Assembly: GCF_009617585.1 (NCBI RefSeq)
Contig: NZ_WIXI01000050.1
Coordinates: 310,001-374,000 of the forward strand
DNA: 64,000 bases
Source: Endobacterium cereale
Lineage (GTDB): Bacteria; Pseudomonadota; Alphaproteobacteria; Rhizobiales; Rhizobiaceae
Reading direction: 5' to 3'
Shown: in pieces, positions 1 through 7,548 of the stretch
Layout: every line of letters begins with the position of its first letter
How positions within the stretch are numbered: position 1 is the first letter of the stretch
Notes under the pieces: model-generated
The model's input: the letters and a program-made list of their open reading frames with translations, nothing else
What the model was told of the DNA's origin: nothing
Databases searched by the model: none
Translations under genes and position numbers: made by a program

Positions 1-1649
1 GGCACATCCTCTTCCACCAGCCGGCGCAGGATATCGGAGAGCTTGTTGAGCGGCACGACGCGCGTCGCTTCTTTCACCAGTTCCCCATATTCGCCTTCCA
101 TCAGGGTCAGCAGCTCGCGGGTTTCCTGAATGCCGATGAAATGTGCCGCATACCGTCGCAGCGAATGCGACAGGCTTTTGGCGAGCGTCGCGGCGGGATC
201 GTGAAAACCGATGCCGGCTTCGGACAATGAGTCCGCTTCAGCGGCGCCAATCCAGATGGCGCGCTGTCCCGCCACGTGGGCTGGACCATTGTGGCGCGGT
301 ACCTGCAACAGATCGAGATGCATGGGGTCGTCGTTCAGCAGCAGCGTATTGTGTGGGATTTCGCCCTCGACGATCGGCACGCCTTCAAGATCGATACGAA
401 AACGATCCGGCAAAAGTGACGGGTCGGGACGCATCTCGACGGCCGGCATGTCCAGCCCGAGATCGGCTTTCAGCATGTCGCGGACATGGTCGGCTTCAAG
501 GCGAAAACGCTCGGGCCATACGGCCTCGCCGATATGCGCGCCGACATGGGCGACGACACGGTGGCGGGTCGAGCCGCTGGAGATGACCGTGTGCTCGATG
601 ACCGGGCCATCCTCGACCTCGATCATATCCGGTTCCGGCTGCTGAACCGGTGGCTGCGCGGCTTTGGGGCGACGGCGGCCGATCGTGAAGGCAAAGCCAC
701 CGAATAAGGCGGCAAGTGCCAGAAAAATCAGCGTCGGAAAGCCGGGAACGAAGGCCGCTCCGAGAAGGATGACGGCGGCGAGCCACAGCGCCTTGTCGCT
801 TGATCCGAGTTGGCGGAAAATTTCGGTGCCGAGGTCGGCTTCGGTTTCGGAGGCGACGCGGGTAACCACGGTGCCGGCGGCAATCGAGATCAGCAGCGCC
901 GGGATCTGGGCGATCAGGCCATCGCCGACCGTCAGCAGCGAATAGGTGTGGGATGCGTCGGAAAAACTCATGCCGCGGCTGAGCATGCCGATCAGCAGCC
1001 CGCCGATCAGGTTGACGAACACGATGATGATGCCGGTGATGGCGTCACCCTTCACGAATTTCATGGCGCCGTCCATGGCGCCGTAAAGCTGGCTTTCCCG
1101 CTCCAGCCGGCCGCGACGGCTGCGGGCTTCGGTCTGGTCGATGTCGCCATTGCGCAGGTCGTTGTCGATCGACATCTGCTTGCCGGGCATGGCATCGAGC
1201 GTGAAGCGGGCGGCGACTTCGGCCACACGTTCTGCACCCTTGGTGATAACGATGAACTGGGCGGCGGTGATGATCAGGAAGACGACGAGGCCGACCACGA
1301 CTTCGCCGCCGATGACGAATTTGCCGAAGGTTGCGACGATATCACCGGCATCCGCATGCAGAAGGATGAGGCGTGTGGTGGTGATCGACAGGGCGAGACG
1401 GAAGAGCGTGGCGATCAGGATGATGGGCGGCAGCGAGGAAAAATCGCCAGGTCGGCCGATATAGAAGGCGACGACGAGGACCAGAAGGCTGAGTGCCATG
1501 TTGACGGCGATCAGCATGTCCACAGCCAAGGTCGGTAGCGGAATGACCATCATGATGACAGCCAGCATCATGAAGCTCGCGACGATGACATCGGAGCGAT
1601 AGGACGCCATGCGCGCAAAACGGTTGAGCGTGCCGAGAATGCCAGTCAT
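1..1649 (-). CDS. sctV: T3SS export gate protein SctV (RhcV), truncated by window edge
   Basis: Inner-membrane export gate subunit of the type III secretion apparatus (FHIPEP/FlhA family). Reading the minus strand from the ATG at 1649 gives one uninterrupted frame of 549 codons that leaves the window at base 1; the family is about 690 residues, so roughly the last 140 are missing. The N-terminal half is a multi-helix membrane domain; the family signature is present around residues 140-160 (RVAEVAARFTLDAMPGKQM). A charged linker (IGRRRPKAAQPP) leads to the cytosolic domain that binds chaperone-substrate complexes. The start overlaps the stop of the upstream TPR gene by ATGA, indicating translational coupling. 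Long antisense ORFs over this gene are shadows. Confidence 0.96.
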   Translation of the reverse strand, partial: MTGILGTLNRFARMASYRSDVIVASFMMLAVIMMVIPLPTLAVDMLIAVNMALSLLVLVVAFYIGRPGDFSSLPPIILIATLFRLALSITTTRLILLHADAGDIVATFGKFVIGGEVVVGLVVFLIITAAQFIVITKGAERVAEVAARFTLDAMPGKQMSIDNDLRNGDIDQTEARSRRGRLERESQLYGAMDGAMKFVKGDAITGIIIVFVNLIGGLLIGMLSRGMSFSDASHTYSLLTVGDGLIAQIPALLISIAAGTVVTRVASETEADLGTEIFRQLGSSDKALWLAAVILLGAAFVPGFPTLIFLALAALFGGFAFTIGRRRPKAAQPPVQQPEPDMIEVEDGPVIEHTVISSGSTRHRVVAHVGAHIGEAVWPERFRLEADHVRDMLKADLGLDMPAVEMRPDPSLLPDRFRIDLEGVPIVEGEIPHNTLLLNDDPMHLDLLQVPRHNGPAHVAGQRAIWIGAAEADSLSEAGIGFHDPAATLAKSLSHSLRRYAAHFIGIQETRELLTLMEGEYGELVKEATRVVPLNKLSDILRRLVEEDV

Positions 1650-1975
1650 TGCGGCCCCCGCAAGTGCAGATAGTCACGAAAGCAGCGATAGGCCTGCGGT
1701 TTGTCGTCCAGCACCCAGAAGGCACGCGCACGAAGAAGATGCGAAGACGGATCACCGTCGATTTCCATCAGCCTGTCCAATGCGCCGAGTGCACGCTCAC
1801 CGGCGCCGTTTTCGATCAGGGCGGCTGCGAGGCTGCGCAGGATGCCGGGATCTTCCGGCTCGATGCGGTTGGCGATCAGTAGGAACACGAGGCCGCGGCC
1901 CTTCTGGCCGCTGCGCATGTAGATGTAACCGAGCGCATGCATCAGTTCAGCGGAATCGGCATCGGTGCGGTTCAT
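1646..1975 (-). CDS. small TPR protein of the T3SS (SctY/Y4yS-like position)
   Basis: A 109-residue protein made almost entirely of tetratricopeptide-like helix pairs (for example ALGYIYMRSGQKGRGLVFLL, then IEPEDPGILRSLAAALIENG, then a third repeat ending AYRCFRDYLHL). Short TPR proteins sit next to SctV in Ysc systems (YscY) and in rhizobial systems (Y4yS), where they act as chaperones or assembly factors, so that role is inferred here. It overlaps sctV (downstream) and the 128-aa gene (upstream) by ATGA on each side, so the three genes are translationally coupled. Assignment to SctY specifically rests on size, fold and position only. Confidence 0.75.
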   Translation of the reverse strand: MNRTDADSAELMHALGYIYMRSGQKGRGLVFLLIANRIEPEDPGILRSLAAALIENGAGERALGALDRLMEIDGDPSSHLLRARAFWVLDDKPQAYRCFRDYLHLRGPQ

Positions 1976-2358
1976 TCCGGACCGCCTTCCTCATCGATCC
2001 GTGCCTGCAATTCGCGGCGGCGGTCGATCTCTTCCTCCAGCATCGCCTTGGCGATGGAGGTGACGTCTTCGTTGGCGTCGAGATTGGGCAGGATGGCGGT
2101 GATGACGTGGTCGAGCAGGTTCATGCTCCGCTCATTGCCGAAGATGCCGGAATCGGTGATCTCCGGCATGGTCAGCTGGTCGATCTCGCCGCGCAGCGAC
2201 GCGCCATGCGCAAGGCTGCCGCGACGGCGCACACGCACGGCGTTCTCGAACGCCTCGATCTGCGCGCGGCTGACCGGATCGGCGCGCTTGGCCGCCTCGG
2301 TGAGCGCCCGATCGAGCCGTTGCCGATCGATGGTGACAGGCCGCAATGGTTCGTTCAT
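1972..2358 (-). CDS. T3SS-associated protein of unknown function
   Basis: 128 residues, not recognised with confidence. The start is set at the ATG at 2358, because AGGAGGG lies six bases before it; a GTG two codons upstream is less likely. The protein is soluble, charged and mostly helical, with a C-terminal segment (TSIAKAMLEEEIDRRRELQA) that looks like a coiled coil, and no signal peptide. It lies between sctD and the TPR gene, overlapping the latter by 4 bp. In Ysc systems YscX-YscY-YscV occur in this order, so it could be a diverged SctX-like partner of the TPR protein; by eye the similarity is too weak to name it. Confidence 0.7.
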   Translation of the reverse strand: MNEPLRPVTIDRQRLDRALTEAAKRADPVSRAQIEAFENAVRVRRRGSLAHGASLRGEIDQLTMPEITDSGIFGNERSMNLLDHVITAILPNLDANEDVTSIAKAMLEEEIDRRRELQARIDEEGGPE

Positions 2359-2386
2359 TGCCACCCTCCTGAACGTCTCATGCGCA

Positions 2387-3322
2387 TCATAAGGTCAGCT
2401 TGAACTCCTGCCCGCCGCGCACGACGAGGATCTGGCCGTTCTCGATGGATTTCAGCATCCAGCCGTCCGGCAATGCGGCGCCCGGATAACGGCGCTCGCC
2501 ACGAGCATCGAGGACATAGGGATTATCGCCGAAAAATACGGCCTGGAAGATGAATTTTGGCGCATCGGTCAGCGCGGCAGGGGCGACGAAACTTGTCAAC
2601 ACATAACGACCGCCATGCGACTGGTCGAACCAGCGTTGTACCCCGCGCCACGCGTCCATGCGCGCCGGAGGCACTTCACCGGCGACATCGATGCGACGAC
2701 CATCGGATGTCACGGTCAGGTTGCCAAGATTTGCTTCTGCGATCTTTTGCTGAAGGTTGCCGACGATTTCGGCATCCGTAGGCGCGAGCGGCGCGGCCGG
2801 GACGGTGCCGACAATCAGGCTGTCTTCGGGCGAGACTGCTTTTTGCGGCATCAGACCGGAAATGCCGGCTTGCACAGCAACGATCGGCATCATGACAAGC
2901 GCAACGGCCAGAACAGCCAGATAGGGTCCCCAGCGCCGCGTCATCAGATTTTGGGCGCCGTCACGGGCAATACGGAGTTTTGCGCCGCCGACCACGAGCG
3001 TGATCGGCAGATTGGCGCGGCAGCCGAAACCGCGTTGAACGGGCGGGCGGCCCTCGATCACGACCGGACCGCCAATGGCATTGATCGCGACCTGGCGGCC
3101 ATAAAATCTCAATTGAAGATGTTCTTCGGCGATATCCGCATCGGAAAGCACAAGGTCGCAGGTGCGGGAGGAGCCGATCGTGCAGGCGTCGCCATCAATC
3201 GGCGCGCGCACGCCATTGTGCATGCCCGAAATGACATCCAGCGACAGCATTCCTGGTGTCGCTGCAACAACGGCCGTGGACAGCGCGTTTGCGCTGGAAG
3301 AACTTAAACTGTTCGGCGGCAT
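2387..3322 (-). CDS. sctD: T3SS inner-membrane ring protein SctD (FHA domain)
   Basis: 311 residues. The N-terminal ~125 residues form a cytoplasmic FHA-like domain (IGSSRTCDLVLSDADIAEEH, the phosphopeptide-binding fold used structurally in SctD). A single membrane segment follows at about residues 132-155 (WGPYLAVLAVALVMMPIVAV), then a periplasmic part with a BON/ring-building-like stretch (LTVTSDGRRIDVAGEVPP). This bitopic FHA-TM-periplasm layout is that of SctD/YscD, the outer ring of the inner-membrane platform that joins SctJ. Gene order (sctD, two small genes, sctV, all minus) resembles the rhizobial y4yQ-rhcV-y4yS unit. About 120 bp separate it from the upstream small gene. Confidence 0.88.
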   Translation of the reverse strand: MPPNSLSSSSANALSTAVVAATPGMLSLDVISGMHNGVRAPIDGDACTIGSSRTCDLVLSDADIAEEHLQLRFYGRQVAINAIGGPVVIEGRPPVQRGFGCRANLPITLVVGGAKLRIARDGAQNLMTRRWGPYLAVLAVALVMMPIVAVQAGISGLMPQKAVSPEDSLIVGTVPAAPLAPTDAEIVGNLQQKIAEANLGNLTVTSDGRRIDVAGEVPPARMDAWRGVQRWFDQSHGGRYVLTSFVAPAALTDAPKFIFQAVFFGDNPYVLDARGERRYPGAALPDGWMLKSIENGQILVVRGGQEFKLTL

Positions 3323-3442
3323 GGTTGCACCCCCTTGACCGAATTCATTCGTTAAACAGCCGGTTGGCGCAAACCGGCCACGAGCACCCCTTCATGGAGC
3401 GGAGGCGGCGCGGACGCGCAATTTCGTCCGCGCCTAACCGGA

Positions 3443-3610
3443 TTAGTTCTGCGGACGCTGCTTGGTGGCGTCGAGCTCGGTCTTCTTTTCGGTGGTGATC
3501 TCGGTGATCTTGGCCGACTTTTCGATGGCTGCGTCGAAGGCAGCTTCCATCTTTGCGATAGCCGCGTCGGAACCGCCGCCGGTGGAAGAAGTCGCAGGTA
3601 CGTTTGCCAT
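3443..3610 (-). CDS. 55-residue T3SS small protein, candidate pilus/needle or secreted subunit
   Basis: The likely start is the ATG at 3610 with GGAG about nine bases ahead; the longer reading upstream has no such site. The product is 55 residues, no signal peptide, Ser/Thr/Gly-rich at the N-terminus and then an amphipathic helix rich in Ala, Lys, Glu and Thr. The last 41 residues match the C-terminus of the 153-residue gene at 13829-14290 at 30 positions (shared core SAKITEITTE). Rhizobial clusters carry the small pilin NopA next to the sctD/rhcV unit, so a filament or secreted-protein role is plausible, but it is inferred from size and place. It is the first gene of the minus-strand T3SS unit. 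Confidence 0.7.
   Translation of the reverse strand: MANVPATSSTGGGSDAAIAKMEAAFDAAIEKSAKITEITTEKKTELDATKQRPQN
3446..3511. repeat. left copy of a 66-bp direct-oriented repeat flanking the T3SS operon
   Basis: This segment, the 3' end of the 55-aa gene, matches 13832-13897 with about seven mismatches in 66 bases and in the same orientation. Similarity fades further upstream, although the protein homology continues. Confidence 0.8.
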
Positions 3611-4075
3611 GGGTGGTCTCCATTCCTGTTTCAGGTTCATGAGATACGCCGCATTGATGCGCCGTAGCGCGGCTCTCTCCTCGAAAGGCCGCGACGGGCT
3701 GGAACCTAGAGGCGGTTTTCTACAGATTAACGACAAAGTGAAAATTCTTGCCGAAACGTTAAGCCTGACGGTCTATCTATGCATATATGCTGATGTATTT
3801 TATCGCTTAAAAACTGTTTTAAAACAACTTATTGCGCCCTCGTATCCACTCGGTTGGCTATGCGAAAAAAGAAATTGAAAATCCGTTTGCGGCGCCGCAT
3901 TTATTAACAACACGACCGCCATTCACAGGTCGCGGGATCGGGCATCGATCGCAGCAGAGACGAATCCTTTCCGATCGAAAGGAACATGTCTGCTCGCAGG
4001 TTCTTACGGTTAAATTTCATTAAAAATTCATATTGGCTTGTTCATTCGTCTGGTGTGTTCCGATAGCCTTCGCGC
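3611..4075. promoter_or_regulatory. divergent T3SS promoter region
   Basis: 465 bp without a credible gene between the minus-strand 55-aa gene and the plus-strand rhcC1. It is visibly more AT-rich than its surroundings from about 3720 to 4060, as expected for two back-to-back promoters. Dyads present are CCTTTC-N5-GAAAGG at 3966-3982 and GTTTTAAAAC near 3817-3826. On the minus strand around 3740-3770 there is GTCAGGCTTAACGTTTCGGC, which shares the GTCAG.CTT...CG core with the rhizobial tts box bound by TtsI, but the match is partial. No Pseudomonas-type hrp box was found. Confidence 0.5.
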
Positions 4076-4774
4076 ATGATTTTTCGCTTCGCCCATGTGT
4101 CCGCGTTGAAGAGCAGTGCAGCCAGCAATGGACCGCGCAGTCGCCCCGCTTCAGGTGCTGCATTGGCCCTGCTGCTGGCCGTAGGCGTGGCGCTGGCTTC
4201 AACCGCCGAAGCCGCACCTGCCTGGTCCGACAGTCCCTATAACTACGTCGTTCTCGATCAGGATGTGCGTGTCGCGCTGACCGAGTTCGGGCGCAATGTC
4301 GGCCTTCCAGTTGTGCTCTCGGATGCGGTCAATGGCCGTGTTCGGGGTCGAATCGAGGCAAAAAGTGCGGGCGAGTTCATCGACCGGCTGGCGGCCACCA
4401 ACGGTCTTGTCTGGTATTTCGACGGTTCGGTTTTGCATGTCAGCGCTGACAGGGAATTTGTGACGCGGGTGATCGATGCCGGTCGCCTCCGCGGTGATGT
4501 CGTTGCCAATGAAATGCGCGATCTCGGGCTGGCCGACGAGCGGTTTTCGCTGCGCGCCGCGCGCAACGGCAATGTCATAACCGTGTCAGGACCGCCTGCT
4601 TACATCAACGTCGTCAACCAACTCGTCGAGCGTCTGCAGCCGGAACCGGTTGTCGCAGGTGACGATCCGCGCGTTCGCGTATTTCGCGGCGGGGTGATGA
4701 CGGAAATGGTTTCGACCGGGCCGGCGGACAGTGCGCCCTCCGGTCAACGCCAGGAGAACGCCGCGCGAAAATGA
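4076..4774 (+). CDS. rhcC1: T3SS secretin N-terminal protein RhcC1 (split SctC)
   Basis: 232 residues. An N-terminal hydrophobic segment around residues 28-45 (ALALLLAVGVALASTAEA) is a Sec signal peptide. The rest matches the N0-N1 periplasmic domains of secretins: a STN-like region (VRVALTEFGRNVGLPVVLSD) and a second domain (VITVSGPPAYINVVNQLVER). There is no pore-forming secretin domain, so the protein stops where rhizobial RhcC1 stops; rhizobia split SctC into RhcC1 and RhcC2. RhcC2 is not in this window. First gene of the plus-strand operon; it is 74 bp from the next gene. The first-ATG start gives a long n-region and could be later. Confidence 0.87.
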   Translation: MIFRFAHVSALKSSAASNGPRSRPASGAALALLLAVGVALASTAEAAPAWSDSPYNYVVLDQDVRVALTEFGRNVGLPVVLSDAVNGRVRGRIEAKSAGEFIDRLAATNGLVWYFDGSVLHVSADREFVTRVIDAGRLRGDVVANEMRDLGLADERFSLRAARNGNVITVSGPPAYINVVNQLVERLQPEPVVAGDDPRVRVFRGGVMTEMVSTGPADSAPSGQRQENAARK

Positions 4775-4848
4775 TTTTCGGCGGATGAGACTGAAACGGG
4801 CGACAGCAGCAAACGCTTTCGCCCACCGATGAAAAGAGGAAGAAGACA

Positions 4849-5058
4849 ATGGCTGTGACCCCTGTTTCCGGTGTGGATTCCGTTTCAACGACCAATGGCG
4901 AAGCTGCATTCGATGCCGCCCTCAACAATGCGCAGGGCAGCGAAATGACGCCCGAACTGGAAGAAATGATGATCGAAGGCGCCATCACCATCGGTGGTCA
5001 GATGATCATCATGCCGCGCGCCAACGACATCCTCAACGAGGCGATGTCCGACGAATAA
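4849..5058 (+). CDS. 69-residue T3SS protein, candidate needle/pilus subunit (SctF position)
   Basis: A 69-residue protein with a good ribosome site (GAGGAAGAAG) before the ATG. The N-terminus is polar and Ser/Thr-rich (VTPVSGVDSVSTTNGEAAF) as in secreted T3SS substrates, followed by a predicted helix with Met-rich hydrophobic face (ITIGGQMIIMPRANDILNEA). No signal peptide or membrane anchor. Its size and its place between the secretin gene and the inner-rod gene sctI fit an SctF-type filament subunit, but needle proteins are too short and variable for a firm call. The 55-aa gene at 3443 is the rival candidate. Confidence 0.65.
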   Translation: MAVTPVSGVDSVSTTNGEAAFDAALNNAQGSEMTPELEEMMIEGAITIGGQMIIMPRANDILNEAMSDE

Positions 5059-5097
5059 TCGCTGAAAACAGACGCGATTTTTTCGGAAGGAAAACCG

Positions 5098-5550
5098 ATG
5101 ACGACACCGATCGTGGCTGCGGGCATGCCGCAGCCGACAGCCGTGCAGGATGTGGCAGCCCAAGCCAGCCAGAACCTGTTCGAACATGTCGCCAGCCAGG
5201 CAAAGGCGCTGCCGGAAAGTGCGGGGCCGACACAGCTTGGTCAGGAGGTGCTGCAGAACCTGCAGGGCTTTTTCGAGCGTAGCGGCAGTTTTGCCGAGCG
5301 GGCCAGCGGCCTGACTCAGCGCACGCCGCAGGCAACCGGTGGCGAACTTGTCAGCCTCGGCCCGAAAGGCGCCGGCATGACCGACCTGTCGCAGACCCGC
5401 AATTCGGCGCTGCCCGTGGATCAGAACCAGATCGACAAGGTGGTCCAGTCGCTTGGCATGATGTTCGACCATTCGATCGAGACCCAGATGGTGGTGCGCG
5501 GCACGACGCAGGTTTCCGGCGCGGCCAACACGCTGCTGCGCGGTCAGTGA
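5098..5550 (+). CDS. sctI: T3SS inner rod protein SctI (NopB/NolB position)
   Basis: 150 residues, no signal peptide. The C-terminal ~45 residues (SLGMMFDHSIETQMVVRGTT then QVSGAANTLLRGQ) match the conserved end of the SctI/YscI/HrpB inner-rod family, including the terminal LLRGQ. The N-terminal hundred residues are low-complexity and Gln/Ala rich, as usual for this family. SctI forms the adaptor between the export gate and the needle. It sits directly before sctJ, as in most T3SS operons, and overlaps it by one base (TGATG). Confidence 0.88.
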   Translation: MTTPIVAAGMPQPTAVQDVAAQASQNLFEHVASQAKALPESAGPTQLGQEVLQNLQGFFERSGSFAERASGLTQRTPQATGGELVSLGPKGAGMTDLSQTRNSALPVDQNQIDKVVQSLGMMFDHSIETQMVVRGTTQVSGAANTLLRGQ

Positions 5551-6374
5551 TGCGCATGGAAAATTCGGGGCCTGTCCGTCATCTCGTCACCCCATTCCTG
5601 TCCGCGCCGCTGAAGAGACTCGGTAGCGCGGCTCTTGTCGCGTGCACTCTTCTGCTCGCGGGTTGCCAGCAGGATCTGTATACCAACCTTGCGGAACGCG
5701 AGGCCAATTCCATGGTCGCGACGCTGCAACGCAACGGCATCCCGGCAAGCCGCGTGCTACAGGACGACGGCAAGATGAAGGTCGTCGTTGATGGCGAGCG
5801 GTTCGGCGAGGCTGTGCAGGTGCTGGACGATGCCGGCCTTCCCAAACAGGCCTTTGCCACGATGGGCGAAGTGTTCCAGCAGGAAGGGCTTGTTGCCTCG
5901 CCGACGCAGGAACGCGCAAAAATGCTGTATGCGCTGTCGGAAGAACTGTCGCGCACCGTGTCCGAGATCGATGGTGTGCTGTCGGCCCGCATTCACATCG
6001 TGCTGCCGGACAATGATCCGTTGCGCCGCGAGGCATCGCCGTCCTCCGCTTCGGTCTTCATCCGCCATGAGGCCGGCCTGAAGATCGATCCGCTCATTCC
6101 TCAGATCAAGACGCTGGTTGCCAACGGCATTGCAGGCCTTTCCTATGACAAGGTCTCGGTCGTGCCGGTTGCTGCGGCCGCTGCGCAGCCAGCATCCGCC
6201 AGTCAGCCGATGGTGTCTTTCCTCGGTCTGTGGATGTTGGAAAGCAGCGTTTCGCGGGCGATGTGGATCATCGGCGGGTTGGCAGGGCTTGTCGTTGCAC
6301 TGGTGGCTGGTGTGGCCGCCCTGCTGCTGCGCCAGCGTGATCAAAAGACCTATCAGCTGGAGAGCTTTCGATGA
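5550..6374 (+). CDS. sctJ: T3SS inner-membrane ring lipoprotein SctJ (RhcJ)
   Basis: 274 residues. Type II signal peptide with a lipobox ending LLLAGC, so the mature N-terminus is a lipidated Cys anchored to the periplasmic face. Two ring-building domains follow (LQRNGIPASRVLQDDGKMKV and SARIHIVLPDND), then a C-terminal transmembrane helix near residues 235-262. This is the SctJ/YscJ/PrgK layout; the protein forms the inner ring with SctD. The ATG at 5550 overlaps the sctI stop; a GTG one codon upstream is possible. The stop overlaps the start of sctK by 4 bp. Confidence 0.95.
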   Translation: MRMENSGPVRHLVTPFLSAPLKRLGSAALVACTLLLAGCQQDLYTNLAEREANSMVATLQRNGIPASRVLQDDGKMKVVVDGERFGEAVQVLDDAGLPKQAFATMGEVFQQEGLVASPTQERAKMLYALSEELSRTVSEIDGVLSARIHIVLPDNDPLRREASPSSASVFIRHEAGLKIDPLIPQIKTLVANGIAGLSYDKVSVVPVAAAAAQPASASQPMVSFLGLWMLESSVSRAMWIIGGLAGLVVALVAGVAALLLRQRDQKTYQLESFR

Positions 6375-6955
6375 ATGCTCTGCTGGCCGAGATGCATCCG
6401 GATCGCGTCGCCCTGTGTTTTCGGACGGTCGGGGCCAACGGGCTTCCTGACGGACTTATGGACGAACCTCGGTTCGCTACCCGGCTCACCGAGATTGTCA
6501 CGTGCCATTACGACCTTGCCGATACGAGCGAAAGCATTGATGAGGTCGATCAGGCGCTCGCCCTGCTTTCGCGCGACAATCTGGAAAAACTGGCAGCTCG
6601 TGCCGGTGTCGTGCTGCATGCGCGGCAGTTCGTGCAGGAAATTCGCGGTCCGGTTCTTTCGGCGCTGACGGATCGTTTCGGGGCCGAGGCTCTGGATGAT
6701 GCGCGTCGCCATGGCGCTCTTGCGACGGACATGGCAAGAACCGACGATCTCGATGAACTTGAAGCCGAGGTGGCGCGGGATGGAACGTCGTGTCTTGCTG
6801 CCTGGATCGAGGTGCTGCCGGTTTCCCTGAAGCGCCGTGTGCGACTGAAATGGCCGAACGATCATGCCGTTCCGGCGAAGGATAATGCTGATCTGGTTGA
6901 ACTTGGGCCGGTCATCCTGCGCCGTCTCTACGCATCTGAAAGCCGGAACGCATGA
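6371..6955 (+). CDS. sctK: T3SS sorting platform protein SctK (NolU-like)
   Basis: 194 residues, soluble, no signal peptide. Family similarity is weak by nature, but size, position between sctJ and sctL, and the start/stop overlaps at both ends are those of SctK (NolU in rhizobia), which links SctD to the SctQ pods of the cytoplasmic sorting platform. A conserved-looking helical stretch (LARDNLEKLA equivalents around residues 60-90: LALLSRDNLEKLAARAGVVL) is present. Assignment is mainly by synteny. Confidence 0.8.
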   Translation: MNALLAEMHPDRVALCFRTVGANGLPDGLMDEPRFATRLTEIVTCHYDLADTSESIDEVDQALALLSRDNLEKLAARAGVVLHARQFVQEIRGPVLSALTDRFGAEALDDARRHGALATDMARTDDLDELEAEVARDGTSCLAAWIEVLPVSLKRRVRLKWPNDHAVPAKDNADLVELGPVILRRLYASESRNA

Positions 6956-7548
6956 CGGAAATGCCGAACCGACCGCTCGCCCGTATCATCCGGGCGGAGG
7001 AGGCCGAATGCTGGATCGACGGTTACGCCTTTCTGGAACAAGCCAAGGCCGAAGCAGCTGCCATTCGCGGCGGGGCGCAGGATGAGGTGGCCAAGGCCCG
7101 CGAGGCCGGCCACGAAGAGGGCCGAAAGGCAGGCGAGGCGCACTCAGCTGCTCTTTTGATGCGCACGCAGGCGGATGTGGAACGCTATCTCGGCTCCGTG
7201 GAGCCGATGGTTGCTATGCTGGCTATGCAGATCGTCGAACGTGTCATCGGGACCTTCGACGATGCCGAGCTCGTGGCACGCGCCGCGCGTGAGGCGCTAA
7301 ACGGGCTGCGCGAAGATAAGGCCGTCGTTGTCAATGTTGCGCCCGAGATTTTGGGTGAGGTGCAGCGGCGTCTCGAGGCCATGAATTCCGGTGCCCTGAC
7401 GGTGCGGGTGGCGGCAGACCGGCATCTGTCCGGCCGGCAAAGCACGGTCACCACAGCATCGACCAGCATCGATGTCGGCATCGATACGCAGCTTGAAGCA
7501 ATCCGTGCCGCCATGCAGGACCAGTATCAGGAACGGAGCGGCTCATGA
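6952..7548 (+). CDS. sctL: T3SS stator protein SctL (NolV-like)
   Basis: 198 residues of the FliH/SctL type: a charged Ala/Glu-rich coiled coil in the first half ([20 protein letters not shown]) and a globular C-terminal half ([20 protein letters not shown] ... GIDTQLEAI). SctL anchors the SctN ATPase to the sorting platform and restrains its activity. It overlaps sctK and sctN by ATGA at both ends, so SctK, SctL and SctN are translationally coupled. Confidence 0.9.
   Translation: MTEMPNRPLARIIRAEEAECWIDGYAFLEQAKAEAAAIRGGAQDEVAKAREAGHEEGRKAGEAHSAALLMRTQADVERYLGSVEPMVAMLAMQIVERVIGTFDDAELVARAAREALNGLREDKAVVVNVAPEILGEVQRRLEAMNSGALTVRVAADRHLSGRQSTVTTASTSIDVGIDTQLEAIRAAMQDQYQERSGS

Noticed and set aside
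810-1538. 242-codon plus-strand ORF, His/Asp/Gln rich
   Set aside because: It lies antisense to sctV, whose frame is complete and carries the family signature; the composition is that of a complementary-strand shadow.
3701-3730. GGAACC as the first half of a Pseudomonas hrp box
   Set aside because: The second half (CCAC..A at 15-16 bp) is absent.
4069-4092. TTCGC-N14-TTCGC resembling a plant-inducible-promoter box
   Set aside because: The PIP box needs a 15-bp spacer, and this copy overlaps the rhcC1 start codon, so it cannot be its upstream element.
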